Part shown: positions 1 through 6,916 of the stretch, in pieces | How positions within the stretch are numbered: position 1 is the first letter of the stretch | How the letters are laid out: every line of letters starts with the position of its first letter | Source of the DNA: DATLBA01 sp035527275 | GTDB taxonomy: Bacteria; Planctomycetota; Phycisphaerae; FEN-1346 | Direction of reading: 5' to 3' | DNA: 16,979 bases | Assembly: GCA_035527275.1 (NCBI GenBank) | Contig: DATLBA010000085.1 | Span: 1 to 16,979, forward strand | The notes under the pieces: model-generated | Database searches by the model: none | Told to the model about the DNA's origin: nothing | Seen by the model: only the letters and a program-made list of their open reading frames with translations | Program-made: the position numbers and the translations under genes

Positions 1-1481
1 ATGACGCCGGACTTGACGAGGTCCTCGAACTTGTGCGTCAGGGCGTTGAAGCCGAAGGTCGGGCTCTCGTTCTCCTCGACGCGCTGGGCGACGATGGAAC
101 CGTCGCGTCCTGCGTTCTCGGCGATCTGCTTGATGGGCGCCTCGAGCGCCCGGCGGACGATGTCGGCGCCGATTTTCTGGTCGCCCTTGAGCCGTAGGCG
201 GTCGATGGCCTTGCGGGCCCGGAGGATGGCCACGCCGCCGCCCGGCAGGACACCTTCCTCGACGGCTGCGCGGCAGGCATGGAGCGCATCTTCCACGAGG
301 GCCTTCTTTTCCTTGACGGCCGTCTCGGTGGCGCCGCCGACGTTAATCTGGGCCACGCCGCCCGAGAGTTTTGCCAGGCGCTCTTCGAGTTTTTCGCGGT
401 CGTAGTCGCTCGTCGTTTCCTCAATCTGGGTGCGGAGGGCTTTCAGGCGGCCTTTGATGGCTTCGGTCGAGCCTGCGCCTTCGATGATGGTCGTGGCCTC
501 CTTCTCGACGGTGACTTTCTTGGCCTGGCCGAGGCGCCGGATTTCGACGTTCTCGAGTTTGACGCCGAGTTCGTCGAGGATGGCCGTGCCGCCCGTCAGG
601 ACGGCGATATCTTCCATCATGGCTTTGCGGCGGTCGCCGAAGCCGGGGGCCTTGACGGCGCAGCACTGGAGCGTCCCGCGCAGGCGGTTGACGACCAGCG
701 TGGCCAGGGCGTCGCCCTCGGTGTCCTCGGCGATGATGAGCAGCGGCCGACCGGACTGGGCGATTTTTTCAAGAAGCGGCAGCAGGTCTTTCGCGCTCGA
801 AATCTTCTTCTCGTGGATCAGGATGTAAGGCTTCTCCAGTTCGCACGTCATCGACTCAAAGTCGGTGACGAAGTGGGGCGAGATGTATCCCTTGTCGAAC
901 TGCATGCCCTCGACCTCTTCGACGGTGGTCTCCAGGCTCTTGCCTTCCTCGACGGTGATGACGCCGTCCTTGCCGACCTTCTCCATCGCGTCGGCGATCA
1001 TCTGGCCCGTTTCGGCGTCCTGGTTGGCGGCGCAGGTGCCGACCTGGGCGACCTCTTTGCTGCTTGTGACGGGCTTGGCCGTTTTCTGAAGTTCGGTGAC
1101 CACGGCGGCCACGGCGGCGTCGATTCCGCGCTTCAGTTCCATGGCCGTCGCCCCGGCCGTGACGTTCTTCAGGCCTTCAGTGAAAATGGCCTCGGCCAGG
1201 ATGGTGGCGGTCGTGGTTCCATCGCCGGCGACGTCGCTGGTTTTAGAAGCGACCTCGCGGACCATCTGGGCGCCCATGTTCTCCTGAGGGTCTTCGAGTT
1301 CGATTTCCTTGGCGACCGTCACGCCGTCTTTTGTGACGGTCGGGCCGCCGAAACTTTTTTCCAGGATGACGTTGCGTCCGCTGGGGCCGAGCGTGACGCG
1401 GACGGCCCTGGCCAGGGCCGCGACGCCGCGTCGAATCGCCTCACGTGCTTCGGTGTCAAAGAGAATCTTTTTCGCTGGCAC
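1..1481 (-). CDS. groEL: 60 kDa chaperonin GroEL (3' end outside window)
   Basis: ATP-driven cytosolic chaperonin that folds proteins in a double-ring cage capped by GroES. I read 493 codons from a GTG start (MPAKKILFDTEARE) to the left edge, where the family motif FGFNALTHKFEDLVKSGV is still in frame. About 50 C-terminal residues are therefore missing. Family signatures are present: TLGPSGRNVILEKSFGGP near the N-terminus, the ATPase motif GDGTTTATILA (the Asp corresponds to E. coli D87), and NVGGATETAVKEKKALVEDA with the catalytic Asp equivalent to D398. The start is fixed by an AAGGAGAA Shine-Dalgarno 6 nt upstream of GTG and by the usual position of the N-terminus. It lies 90 nt downstream of groES on the same strand, so it is the second gene of a groESL operon. 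No frameshift was seen in the part present. Confidence 0.97.
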   Translation of the reverse strand, partial: MPAKKILFDTEAREAIRRGVAALARAVRVTLGPSGRNVILEKSFGGPTVTKDGVTVAKEIELEDPQENMGAQMVREVASKTSDVAGDGTTTATILAEAIFTEGLKNVTAGATAMELKRGIDAAVAAVVTELQKTAKPVTSSKEVAQVGTCAANQDAETGQMIADAMEKVGKDGVITVEEGKSLETTVEEVEGMQFDKGYISPHFVTDFESMTCELEKPYILIHEKKISSAKDLLPLLEKIAQSGRPLLIIAEDTEGDALATLVVNRLRGTLQCCAVKAPGFGDRRKAMMEDIAVLTGGTAILDELGVKLENVEIRRLGQAKKVTVEKEATTIIEGAGSTEAIKGRLKALRTQIEETTSDYDREKLEERLAKLSGGVAQINVGGATETAVKEKKALVEDALHACRAAVEEGVLPGGGVAILRARKAIDRLRLKGDQKIGADIVRRALEAPIKQIAENAGRDGSIVAQRVEENESPTFGFNALTHKFEDLVKSGV

Positions 1482-1539
1482 GGTAAGTTCTCCTTTTCGC
1501 TGGTTCGTTTATTTTTCGGCCGGTGCAGCCCGCCCGGCG

Positions 1540-1567
1540 GCCGACCCCGATGTACATCGGGGCCGAC
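1540..1567 (-). promoter_or_regulatory. groES-groEL intercistronic palindrome / mRNA hairpin
   Basis: The perfect 18-bp palindrome CCCCGATGTACATCGGGG occupies 1545-1562, inside the 90-nt groES-groEL spacer. On the minus-strand transcript the flanking bases extend it through G-U and G-C pairs to about 12 bp around a GUAC loop. No U-run follows, so it is not a standard intrinsic terminator. It could be an mRNA processing or stability element that sets the GroES:GroEL ratio, a protein-binding site, or a dispersed genomic palindrome. The palindrome is directly visible; its role is inference. Confidence 0.6.
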
Positions 1568-1571
1568 GACG

Positions 1572-1862
1572 TTACTTTTTGATGACGGCGAGGATGTCGC
1601 TCTGGCTCATGATGAGGAATTCCTCGCGGTCGATGGTGATTTCGGTCCCGGCGAAACTGGAGAAGATGACCTCGTCGCCTTTTTTGACGGAAGGTTTGTC
1701 GATTTCGCCGCTGTCGAGCCTTTTGCCTTCGCCGACCGCGACCACTTTCCCGCGTTTCGGCTTCTCCTGGGCGCTGTCGGGCAGCACGATGCCGCCTTTT
1801 GTCTTGGCCTCGGCTTCGAGGCGCTTCACGACTATCTTGTCGCCGATGGGTGTCAGTTTCAC
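1572..1862 (-). CDS. groES: 10 kDa co-chaperonin GroES
   Basis: Heptameric lid of the GroEL cage. It has 96 residues starting at GTG (MKLTPIGDKIVVKRLEAE), a normal GroES length. Family features are visible in order: the N-terminal beta strand PIGDKIVVKR, the mobile loop AKTKGGIVLPDSAQEKP (containing the GroEL-contacting GGIVLP), GKVVAVGEGKR, the KKGDEVIFSSFAGTEI strand and a C-terminal SDILAVI. The GTG is chosen over the upstream in-frame ATG because AAGGAG lies 6 nt before it, and an upstream extension would overlap the response-regulator gene with non-conserved sequence. It precedes groEL by 90 nt. The 74-nt gap to the upstream response regulator shows no CIRCE inverted repeat and no convincing -10 box, so read-through from the regulator promoter is plausible. 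Confidence 0.97.
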   Translation of the reverse strand: MKLTPIGDKIVVKRLEAEAKTKGGIVLPDSAQEKPKRGKVVAVGEGKRLDSGEIDKPSVKKGDEVIFSSFAGTEITIDREEFLIMSQSDILAVIKK

Positions 1863-1916
1863 TGCCGGCTCCTTTCCCGTTGAATTTGGTTTCCCCGTCC
1901 GGCCCGCCCCGGCCGT

Positions 1917-1932
1917 GGGCCTTTTCAGGCCC
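1917..1932 (-). other. GNRA-tetraloop hairpin between response regulator and groES
   Basis: On the minus-strand RNA, GGGCCU-GAAA-AGGCCC forms a 6-bp GC-rich stem with a GAAA tetraloop, beginning just after the regulator stop codon (TAG at 1937-1939). The following bases are C/G rich without a U-tract, so it is unlikely to terminate efficiently. It may attenuate or protect the 3' end of the upstream message. Confidence 0.45.
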
Positions 1933-1936
1933 GCCG

Positions 1937-2338
1937 CTAGCCCCACGTGTGCCGGACCAGTTGTGTGACGACGGTGACAATACACCGGCCGTCGGCCGGT
2001 TTGGTCAAGACAAATCGGATCTCGAGCGACCGGACCTCCGCCGGGGGCACTTCCGACGGGTGGGCCGTCATCAGTGCGGCCGGCAGAGATCGGGCGTATC
2101 GCCGGATTCGCCGCAGCGTCTCAAGACCGTTGAGGCGCGGCATGTGGAAATCAATCAGGGCGACGTCCACGGGCTCGGACTGGACGATCTCGATCGCCTC
2201 CTCGCCGCATGCCGCTTGAAGGGTGCGGAAACCCGCGCGGCGGAGGAGTTCGTCCACGGCAAGGCGCCAGCCGTCGTTGTCGTCGGTAATCAGGACCGAC
2301 GCCTCGTGCGGCTCTAAATGAGCAGATTGGGCTACCAT
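1937..2338 (-). CDS. Single-domain (receiver-only) response regulator
   Basis: 133-residue CheY-like receiver without an output domain. Phosphorylation-site architecture is intact: acidic pair D19-D20 (LITDDN), phospho-acceptor D63 (ALIDFHMP), switch Thr T91 (ALMTAH) and conserved Lys K113 (VLTKPAD). It would accept phosphate from a histidine kinase, but none is visible nearby, so the partner and output are unknown. The ATG at 2338 is the only plausible start. It has no Shine-Dalgarno, and a promoter candidate ends 11 nt before it, suggesting a near-leaderless mRNA. It is immediately upstream of groES on the same strand (74-nt gap). The family is certain; the function is not inferable beyond phosphorelay signalling. 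Confidence 0.92.
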   Translation of the reverse strand: MVAQSAHLEPHEASVLITDDNDGWRLAVDELLRRAGFRTLQAACGEEAIEIVQSEPVDVALIDFHMPRLNGLETLRRIRRYARSLPAALMTAHPSEVPPAEVRSLEIRFVLTKPADGRCIVTVVTQLVRHTWG

Positions 2339-2349
2339 CGCTCGCTCGA

Positions 2350-2379
2350 AATATACACTCTCCGTTTGGCTTTGTGCAA
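2350..2379 (-). promoter_or_regulatory. Sigma70-like promoter of response regulator (possible groESL promoter)
   Basis: On the minus strand, TTGCAC (2379-2374), an 18-nt spacer, then TATATT (2355-2350). Only 11 nt separate the -10 box from the ATG at 2338, so transcription would begin about 4-5 nt before the start codon. No Shine-Dalgarno is present in that interval, consistent with a near-leaderless message. Called by eye from consensus similarity. Confidence 0.5.
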
Positions 2380-2668
2380 CCGGTGTGCCAATAGCGCCAG
2401 CGCAGGGAGGCGTGAGGCGTTTTTGCTCTAATCCTTTGTTCCAAAAGGGGTTAGGACAGTTTGGGGGCCGGGGGTCTTAAGCCTTTGGGACCGTGGGGCC
2501 TTTGCGTTTCGCCCTTTGGAGTGCCAAAATGCGCCCCGGCGCGCCCGACGATGCTGCCAACCTGGCAGGATGCCCCCAAAAGACAGGGACGGAGGGAAGG
2601 CTGCGGCGGCAAAGCGGAAACGCCGCACTCGTGCAAAGTAGAATGGTCTTCTCTCGGGTCGGCGCCGG
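2380..2668. other. Intergenic region after CsgG-like gene; stem-loop, no gene seen
   Basis: Nothing coding is convincing here. ORFs on both strands are low-complexity GC translations without a Shine-Dalgarno. At 2428-2454 there is an imperfect inverted repeat: CTAATCCTTT and AAAAGGGGTTAG arms, 10 pairs including wobbles, 7-nt loop. Neither strand continues into a proper U-run. Three short similar motifs (GCCTTTGGGA, GCCTTTGCGT, GCCCTTTGGA) occur between 2481 and 2520. The region must contain the end of the envelope-operon transcript, but I cannot identify an intrinsic terminator. Confidence 0.4.
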
Positions 2669-3784
2669 CTAATCGGGGCTCTTCTCGACAGGGGTGGTCT
2701 CCGCCTCTTCGGGTTCGGGACGGGCCTCCATCCCCTCGCGTAAGGTTTCCGCGTCGCCCTCGGCGATTTTGACGGTCGAGAACAGTTGCTTGACCTCGAC
2801 GGCCTGGGCTTTCAGGGCGCCGGTCTCGTCTGCCGCCGACCCGAGCAGAAAGGCATCGCCCGGCTTGACGCCGCTGTCGGAGCCGATGTCCAGAATCGCC
2901 ATACCCGTCTGGGGGTTCACGGAGGTCACCCGGATCGGCTCGACCACGTCTCGCATCTGGTCGAGGAGGTCCTCGACGGCGCGTTCGATGGCGACCAGCG
3001 GCTGGAGGTCTGCGCCGCAGGCCACCGCCTTGATCTCCCCGGTTTCCACCCGGTAAACGGTCAGGTACATAACGGCGGCGGTTGTCGGATCGATGGCCAG
3101 GCGGCGCTTCCGAATCTCTCGCTGCACGGGCGCAAGGGCCGGGTCGTCGCGGGGCAGCGCTCCTGCGGGGAAATATGCCCCCTCGATGATGTAATGGACG
3201 CCGATGAGGTGGCCCGGTCGAGGCGCGGTCTTCGGGTCGACCGCCTGGGTCTTTGCGAGGGCGAGTTCGCGGGCAATCTCCAAGATTCGCTCGCGTTCCA
3301 CGACGACGAACTCGCGCGTCTGGAGCAACGCCCGCGTCAGGAACTGGCGAATCGGCGGCGGCATGAAGACGGGCGCGTCTTCGAGGCCGGTCTTGACGAC
3401 GGCGTCGGTCTTGGCTTCAACGTCCAGATCGACGTCCCCGGTCTCGTCGCCCGCCTGGCCCTTGATCTTGGCGTCCGTGGTCTGGCTTACGCCCACGCCG
3501 CGACCGAAGGGGAGATACTCCTTCAATGCGACCACGTCGCCCGTCCTGAGGAGGGCGACGACGGCCTTTCGGTCCCGTTTGACCTTCTTGATCTCGTGCT
3601 TGTAATCAAACGTCGGCGCCGGCTCCGTCGCCTTTTCCGGTGGCGGGGGAGGCGGGGCCACCTGAATCTCATCGTCCGACAGACATTGGCGCGGGGCCGC
3701 CAGCATCGCGCTCCCCGTGAGCAGCGCCATCAGTCCACCAACGAGGATACTGCGCCAGATTGGATTGAAACGCGGTTTCATCAT
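2669..3784 (-). CDS. CsgG-like exported protein with C-terminal beta domain
   Basis: 371 residues. An N-terminal Sec signal peptide (positively charged MMKPRF, hydrophobic core about residues 12-28, likely cleavage after MLA) lacks a lipobox, so unlike classical CsgG this protein would not be lipidated. A proline-rich linker (43-57) is followed by a CsgG/curli-secretion-type core, roughly 70-285, with the family-like stretch FVVVERERILEIAREL (159-173) and GVHYIIEGAY (195-204). Residues about 285-340 (VTSVNPQTGMAILDIGSDSGVKPGDAFLL) resemble an FlgT-C-like beta module. The C-terminus is acidic and disordered-looking. The start is the ATGATG at 3784/3781, preceded by GGAAGG; the longer upstream ORF would overlap the previous gene with Arg-rich junk. 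It is the last gene of the LpoB/COG3014/YcfL cluster. Alternative reading: a periplasmic or outer-membrane scaffold of the same fold rather than a secretion channel. Confidence 0.75.
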   Translation of the reverse strand: MMKPRFNPIWRSILVGGLMALLTGSAMLAAPRQCLSDDEIQVAPPPPPPEKATEPAPTFDYKHEIKKVKRDRKAVVALLRTGDVVALKEYLPFGRGVGVSQTTDAKIKGQAGDETGDVDLDVEAKTDAVVKTGLEDAPVFMPPPIRQFLTRALLQTREFVVVERERILEIARELALAKTQAVDPKTAPRPGHLIGVHYIIEGAYFPAGALPRDDPALAPVQREIRKRRLAIDPTTAAVMYLTVYRVETGEIKAVACGADLQPLVAIERAVEDLLDQMRDVVEPIRVTSVNPQTGMAILDIGSDSGVKPGDAFLLGSAADETGALKAQAVEVKQLFSTVKIAEGDAETLREGMEARPEPEEAETTPVEKSPD

Positions 3785-3849
3785 GACCCCCTTCCTTGTC
3801 GCGGGTCCGTTGGGGCCTGCGACGGCGTTGTGGGTTGCCCGTGGGCCTA

Positions 3850-4341
3850 TTATTCCCCTTCTGCGCCGGCTTCGGCCCCCATAATGGGGGTGTGCGGTCC
3901 GTAGGTGACACATTCATACATCCATGCGCTTGGCGTCGGCGTGGCCATGCACTTGCCGCCAAGAATTACGTGCAGGCCGTGGGAACAAAGGTTGCCGCAA
4001 CCCTTGTGGTCGAGGTCCGTTACGATCCCCCGCTTCTTGTACAGGGCGAGATACTCCTCGTAACTCATCGAACGCGGAATCGTTCCCTGTGAGATGTGGA
4101 GGTTGTAATTTTCGCGCGTCGGTGTGCAGCAGCAGGTGCCGCCGAGGATCCAGGGCTCGTTGCCCTTGACGTGACCCACGCCGTCATGGCAGCAGAGGAT
4201 TTCCGGCGCTGTCGCGGGTTTCGGCACATAGGGAAGCGGCTTGTAGGCCGGTCCGCAGCCTGCGAGCGCGGCCATGGCCGCGCAAACCGCCAGCACGACG
4301 AGGCCGACGCCCACTTGTCCATTGCGTCGCTTGAATCGCAT
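3850..4341 (-). CDS. Cysteine-rich lipoprotein with internal repeat, function unknown
   Basis: 163 residues; family not recognised. The signal peptide ends in lipobox LAGC (26-29), so C29 is probably lipidated. Besides C29, the mature part has nine Cys: 50, 51, 70-72, 115, 119, 131 and 144. Two segments look like repeats: CHDGVGHVKGN-EPWILGGTCCCTPT (51-75) and CSHGLHV-ILGGKCMATPT (119-136). They share C, H-G-x-H spacing and the core ILGGxCxxTPT. Such paired CxH...GGxC units could bind metal or form disulfides; this is inference. AGGGA lies 9 nt before the ATG. It sits 46 nt after the YcfL-like gene and 65 nt before the CsgG-like gene, so it belongs to the envelope operon. Codon and base composition match the neighbours. 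Confidence 0.85.
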   Translation of the reverse strand: MRFKRRNGQVGVGLVVLAVCAAMAALAGCGPAYKPLPYVPKPATAPEILCCHDGVGHVKGNEPWILGGTCCCTPTRENYNLHISQGTIPRSMSYEEYLALYKKRGIVTDLDHKGCGNLCSHGLHVILGGKCMATPTPSAWMYECVTYGPHTPIMGAEAGAEGE

Positions 4342-4387
4342 GAGTCAGTTCCCTGTGCGGCGTCTCCGCTCCATCCCGCCGGCCGCC

Positions 4388-4783
4388 TCACCGCGCCTCG
4401 GCCTTGCGCGCCTCTCGCATCCGGAACTCATAGTCGGCCACGTCCGCCCGGAGACTGGCGATCTCATGGGTCGTCACATACCGGGCCGGCAGCATCAGCG
4501 GCGCCCAGTTCGTTTCATAAAGGGCAAATCCGCCGGCGTCTTTCCAGATGACCTTGATGTCCACCCAGATATTTTCCTTCTTGCGGTTCTTCAGGTCGGT
4601 TCGGACGCGCAGGAGGCCGCCTTCGATGCGGTCGCTCTGTTGGCGGACCACCCTGACGAACTGGCTGACGGTCCAACCCTCCAGAAGGACCCTGCCTTGA
4701 TCGTCCACGCGTTTGGGCTGGGCCTCACAGCCGGCCAAGCCAATCATGAGCCCTATACTGAGGACCATGGCGGTGCGGAGCAT
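4388..4783 (-). CDS. YcfL-like (DUF1425) lipoprotein
   Basis: 131 residues. Signal peptide MLRTAMVLSIGLMIGLAGC with lipobox LAGC (16-19); Glu at +2 does not signal inner-membrane retention, so outer-membrane targeting is likely. The mature part has one beta-rich domain with a pattern as in YcfL: VRVVRQQSDRIEGGLLRVRTDLKNRKKENIWVDIKVIWKDAGGFAL, then WAPLMLPARYVTTHEIASL. The wording typical of the family is two strands of a dual-use Ig-like fold followed by a WxP.xL element. AAGGAG lies just upstream of the ATG. In enterobacteria ycfL lies beside lpoB, and the same association is seen here, which strengthens the assignment. Its molecular role is not established in the family as far as I know. 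Confidence 0.75.
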   Translation of the reverse strand: MLRTAMVLSIGLMIGLAGCEAQPKRVDDQGRVLLEGWTVSQFVRVVRQQSDRIEGGLLRVRTDLKNRKKENIWVDIKVIWKDAGGFALYETNWAPLMLPARYVTTHEIASLRADVADYEFRMREARKAEAR

Positions 4784-4843
4784 GGATTTTTTCTCCTTTC
4801 CGATTCCTGGTCCGGCCGCCGCAAATCCGGGGCGGCGCGGGCG

Positions 4844-6256
4844 TCAAAACGCGTACGCGGCGCCCGGACTGACGCCGCCTTTGATCGCCTTCTGAACTTG
4901 CTCTGGCGGCAACCGATTGTCACCGTCGAACCTCGGGTTTAAGAGTATGCACGCCTCGCCTCTTTCCGGGACACCCACCCCGTAGTAGGTGTTCGTCCAG
5001 CGGGGCAGCCGGTTACCATCGACGTCAAACACCTCGAGCCGGACGGTGTGGGGGCCGGGCGTCGCCTTGGCGGCAAAGAGGTAAACCTTGCCGGGGAGCG
5101 ACATCCAGTGGCGGGCATCCCCGCTGACGTCCCAATGGCCCGCCAGCGAACCGGCATAAGGCGCGTGGCTGAGGATTTCCTTGAAGATTGCCTTGCCGGT
5201 TTGTGCGGCGTCCTTCTCGTCGATACGGTCCTGCGTGGCCGTCTGGTCCCACAGGTCGAGCGCTTCAAACGCCGGACCGGCGGCATGCCCGTCAACATAG
5301 ACGCGGATGGCATGAGGGTTGCGCGGTCGGCCGAATTCTGTCCGCTCGCCGCCGATGCCGCCCAGGTACTTGAACGGGCACCGGCCGAGTTCAATCGTCA
5401 GGATAAGGTTACAATCCGCCTGATACGCGGAGGCGAAAAACTCCCCAGGCTTTTCGGCCGCGCGAAGGACGGGACATTCGGGCGAAGCGCCGGGTAGCGT
5501 TTTCGACGCCTCGTCGATATTGCCGCCAACCTCCGCCAGATTGACAACACCCTCGATGAAGAGGTCTTCTTTCTCGGGGTCCGTAAAAGTTTGGTAGGCC
5601 CACTGTTCTCCCTCGGCCCGCTTCTTTTGATACTCCGCAGCCTCTTTGCGGTCCTCCTTCAGTTCGCGGGCCGCGTCCTTTTCCTTCCGTGGCGTTTCGG
5701 TCGTGGCTTTGCGGAAGGCGACGCCGGCGTTGTCCGCGTCACCGAGTTTGGCGTAGGTCTTGCCGATCCAGTAGAAGGCCAGGCCGAAGTCTTCTCCGAC
5801 TTCGGGCGGCGTGTTTTTGTGCACCACGGCGCCGCGGTCGTGGCTGAGCGCCCTGGAAAGGAAGATTCGGGCGTCGTTGTAGTTGCCCGCCTGGTACTCG
5901 ATTATGCCGAGATAGGTGCAGAGCATGGCCCTTTCGTAGGTTTCGCCCTTGTAGTACTTGAATCGTTCGGAGGAAAGCGCGGCGGCCGTTGCGTCGTGTT
6001 CAACCTCCAGTTGCTCGAAGGCTTCCGTCAGGCGTGGTTTCGCCCGCGTATAGGAGCCGAGCCGAATCGCCTGCCGGCCGAACTCCATCCGCTGCAAGGC
6101 ATAGTCGATGTCGTTGGGGTCCTGGAGCAGATTGGCCTCCATCGGGTCGAGCGGGTTCGTCCACGCCGGGCGCCGGCCCCGCTTCGGCTCGCAGCCTGCC
6201 GCCGCAATGAGCGCCGCAACGCCGACAACGCTTGCGAGAATCAGCCGGCGATTCAT
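4844..6256 (-). CDS. COG3014-like TPR lipoprotein
   Basis: 470 residues. Signal peptide with lipobox AAGC (19-22) and Glu at +2. Residues about 45-200 read as tetratricopeptide-type helical repeats: the segment around YYKGETYERAMLCTYLGIIEYQAGNYNDARIFLSRAL, then GLAFYWIGKTYAKLGDADNAGVAFRKA. The KGExYERxMxxxYxGxxxxxxGxY pattern is what I associate with COG3014 proteins encoded next to lpoB/ycfL in proteobacteria. A charged helical linker (about 200-230) leads to a beta-rich C-terminal half ending in GEACILLNPRF and a short Ala-rich tail. GGAGGGACC precedes the ATG; 30 nt separate it from the lpoB-like stop. Likely a periplasm-facing outer-membrane scaffold of the same complex; that role is inferred. 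Confidence 0.8.
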   Translation of the reverse strand: MNRRLILASVVGVAALIAAAGCEPKRGRRPAWTNPLDPMEANLLQDPNDIDYALQRMEFGRQAIRLGSYTRAKPRLTEAFEQLEVEHDATAAALSSERFKYYKGETYERAMLCTYLGIIEYQAGNYNDARIFLSRALSHDRGAVVHKNTPPEVGEDFGLAFYWIGKTYAKLGDADNAGVAFRKATTETPRKEKDAARELKEDRKEAAEYQKKRAEGEQWAYQTFTDPEKEDLFIEGVVNLAEVGGNIDEASKTLPGASPECPVLRAAEKPGEFFASAYQADCNLILTIELGRCPFKYLGGIGGERTEFGRPRNPHAIRVYVDGHAAGPAFEALDLWDQTATQDRIDEKDAAQTGKAIFKEILSHAPYAGSLAGHWDVSGDARHWMSLPGKVYLFAAKATPGPHTVRLEVFDVDGNRLPRWTNTYYGVGVPERGEACILLNPRFDGDNRLPPEQVQKAIKGGVSPGAAYAF

Positions 6257-6286
6257 GCCCTGGTCCCTCCTGACGGTTTCGGAGGA

Positions 6287-6916
6287 TCAGCGATCGTACG
6301 TGCCCCGCACGACCAACTTTTTCAACTCATAATCGTCTTCCCAGATGATGGCGCTTGAGGCTGTGTCGGTCAGGCGCACCGAGAGGCGCATGTATTGGGT
6401 CTGGCGCCGGCCGCGCGTCCGGCGGATGCTTTCGACGCGGCCCGACAGGAAGAAATCCGCGCCGTAAACCGGCCTATCGCTGCTGGCGGTGACCTTGCCC
6501 AGGTCCTTGTCGCGGCGCTCGGCCCGGATTTGGTCGATGATGTCGCGGTCGAGGAACGTGATCTTGCCACCACAATTCTTGATGAGTTCGGTCCGGATCT
6601 TGTATAGAAGCGCGTCGGTGTCGAGCAGTTCGTCGCTGTTATTAATCACTTCCGTAAACGCGACCGTCGGCGGGCTGGATGCCCTTTGGATTTGCGGCAG
6701 GCGGATCAAAGACTGGGCCATCTGGAAGCATGCGCTGCGGAAGTCCTTGCTGCTCATGGCCCCCAGCAGGGCGTCGTCCTCGCTGTCGAGGTCCATGCGT
6801 GCGGTCTGGCCCGCGCAGCCGCAAGCGGCAAGAAGACAGGCCGTCGCAAGGACAAAGCCTATCGGGGCAAGGACGATTCGGCCCGATGGCGGGAGGCGCC
6901 GTGCGGAGCGTTGCAT
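6287..6916 (-). CDS. LpoB-like lipoprotein (penicillin-binding-protein activator family)
   Basis: 209 residues. A long signal peptide ends LLAAC (lipobox around residues 29-32). The mature domain matches the LpoB fold pattern (PF13036-type): PTVAFTEVINNSDELLDTDALLYKIRTEL, then ITFLDRDIIDQI, GADFFLSGRVESI, YMRLSVRLTDTASSAIIWEDDYELKK. The motif order and the terminal IIWxDxxExKK are what identify the family. In E. coli, LpoB is an outer-membrane lipoprotein that activates PBP1B in the periplasm; whether this protein does so here is inference, since no PBP is in the window. GAAAGGAG precedes the ATG at 6916. First gene of a five-gene operon with gaps of 30, 60, 46 and 65 nt. The long Pro-rich linker of E. 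coli LpoB is absent. Confidence 0.8.
   Translation of the reverse strand: MQRSARRLPPSGRIVLAPIGFVLATACLLAACGCAGQTARMDLDSEDDALLGAMSSKDFRSACFQMAQSLIRLPQIQRASSPPTVAFTEVINNSDELLDTDALLYKIRTELIKNCGGKITFLDRDIIDQIRAERRDKDLGKVTASSDRPVYGADFFLSGRVESIRRTRGRRQTQYMRLSVRLTDTASSAIIWEDDYELKKLVVRGTYDR

Noticed and set aside
279..1883. 534-codon plus-strand ORF
   Set aside because: Exactly antisense to groEL/groES; the translation is low-complexity and Arg/Ala/Gly/Asp rich, with no Shine-Dalgarno. High GC with codon bias creates such shadows.
2461..2772. 103-codon plus-strand ORF in the intergenic region
   Set aside because: Low-complexity Pro/Gly/Arg translation that runs into the antisense of the CsgG-like gene; no Shine-Dalgarno.
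2786..3904. 372-codon plus-strand ORF
   Set aside because: Antisense to the CsgG-like gene, which has a signal peptide, a Shine-Dalgarno and a family-like sequence; the antisense product resembles nothing.
5591..6358. 255-codon plus-strand ORF
   Set aside because: Antisense to the COG3014-like TPR lipoprotein; composition-driven only.
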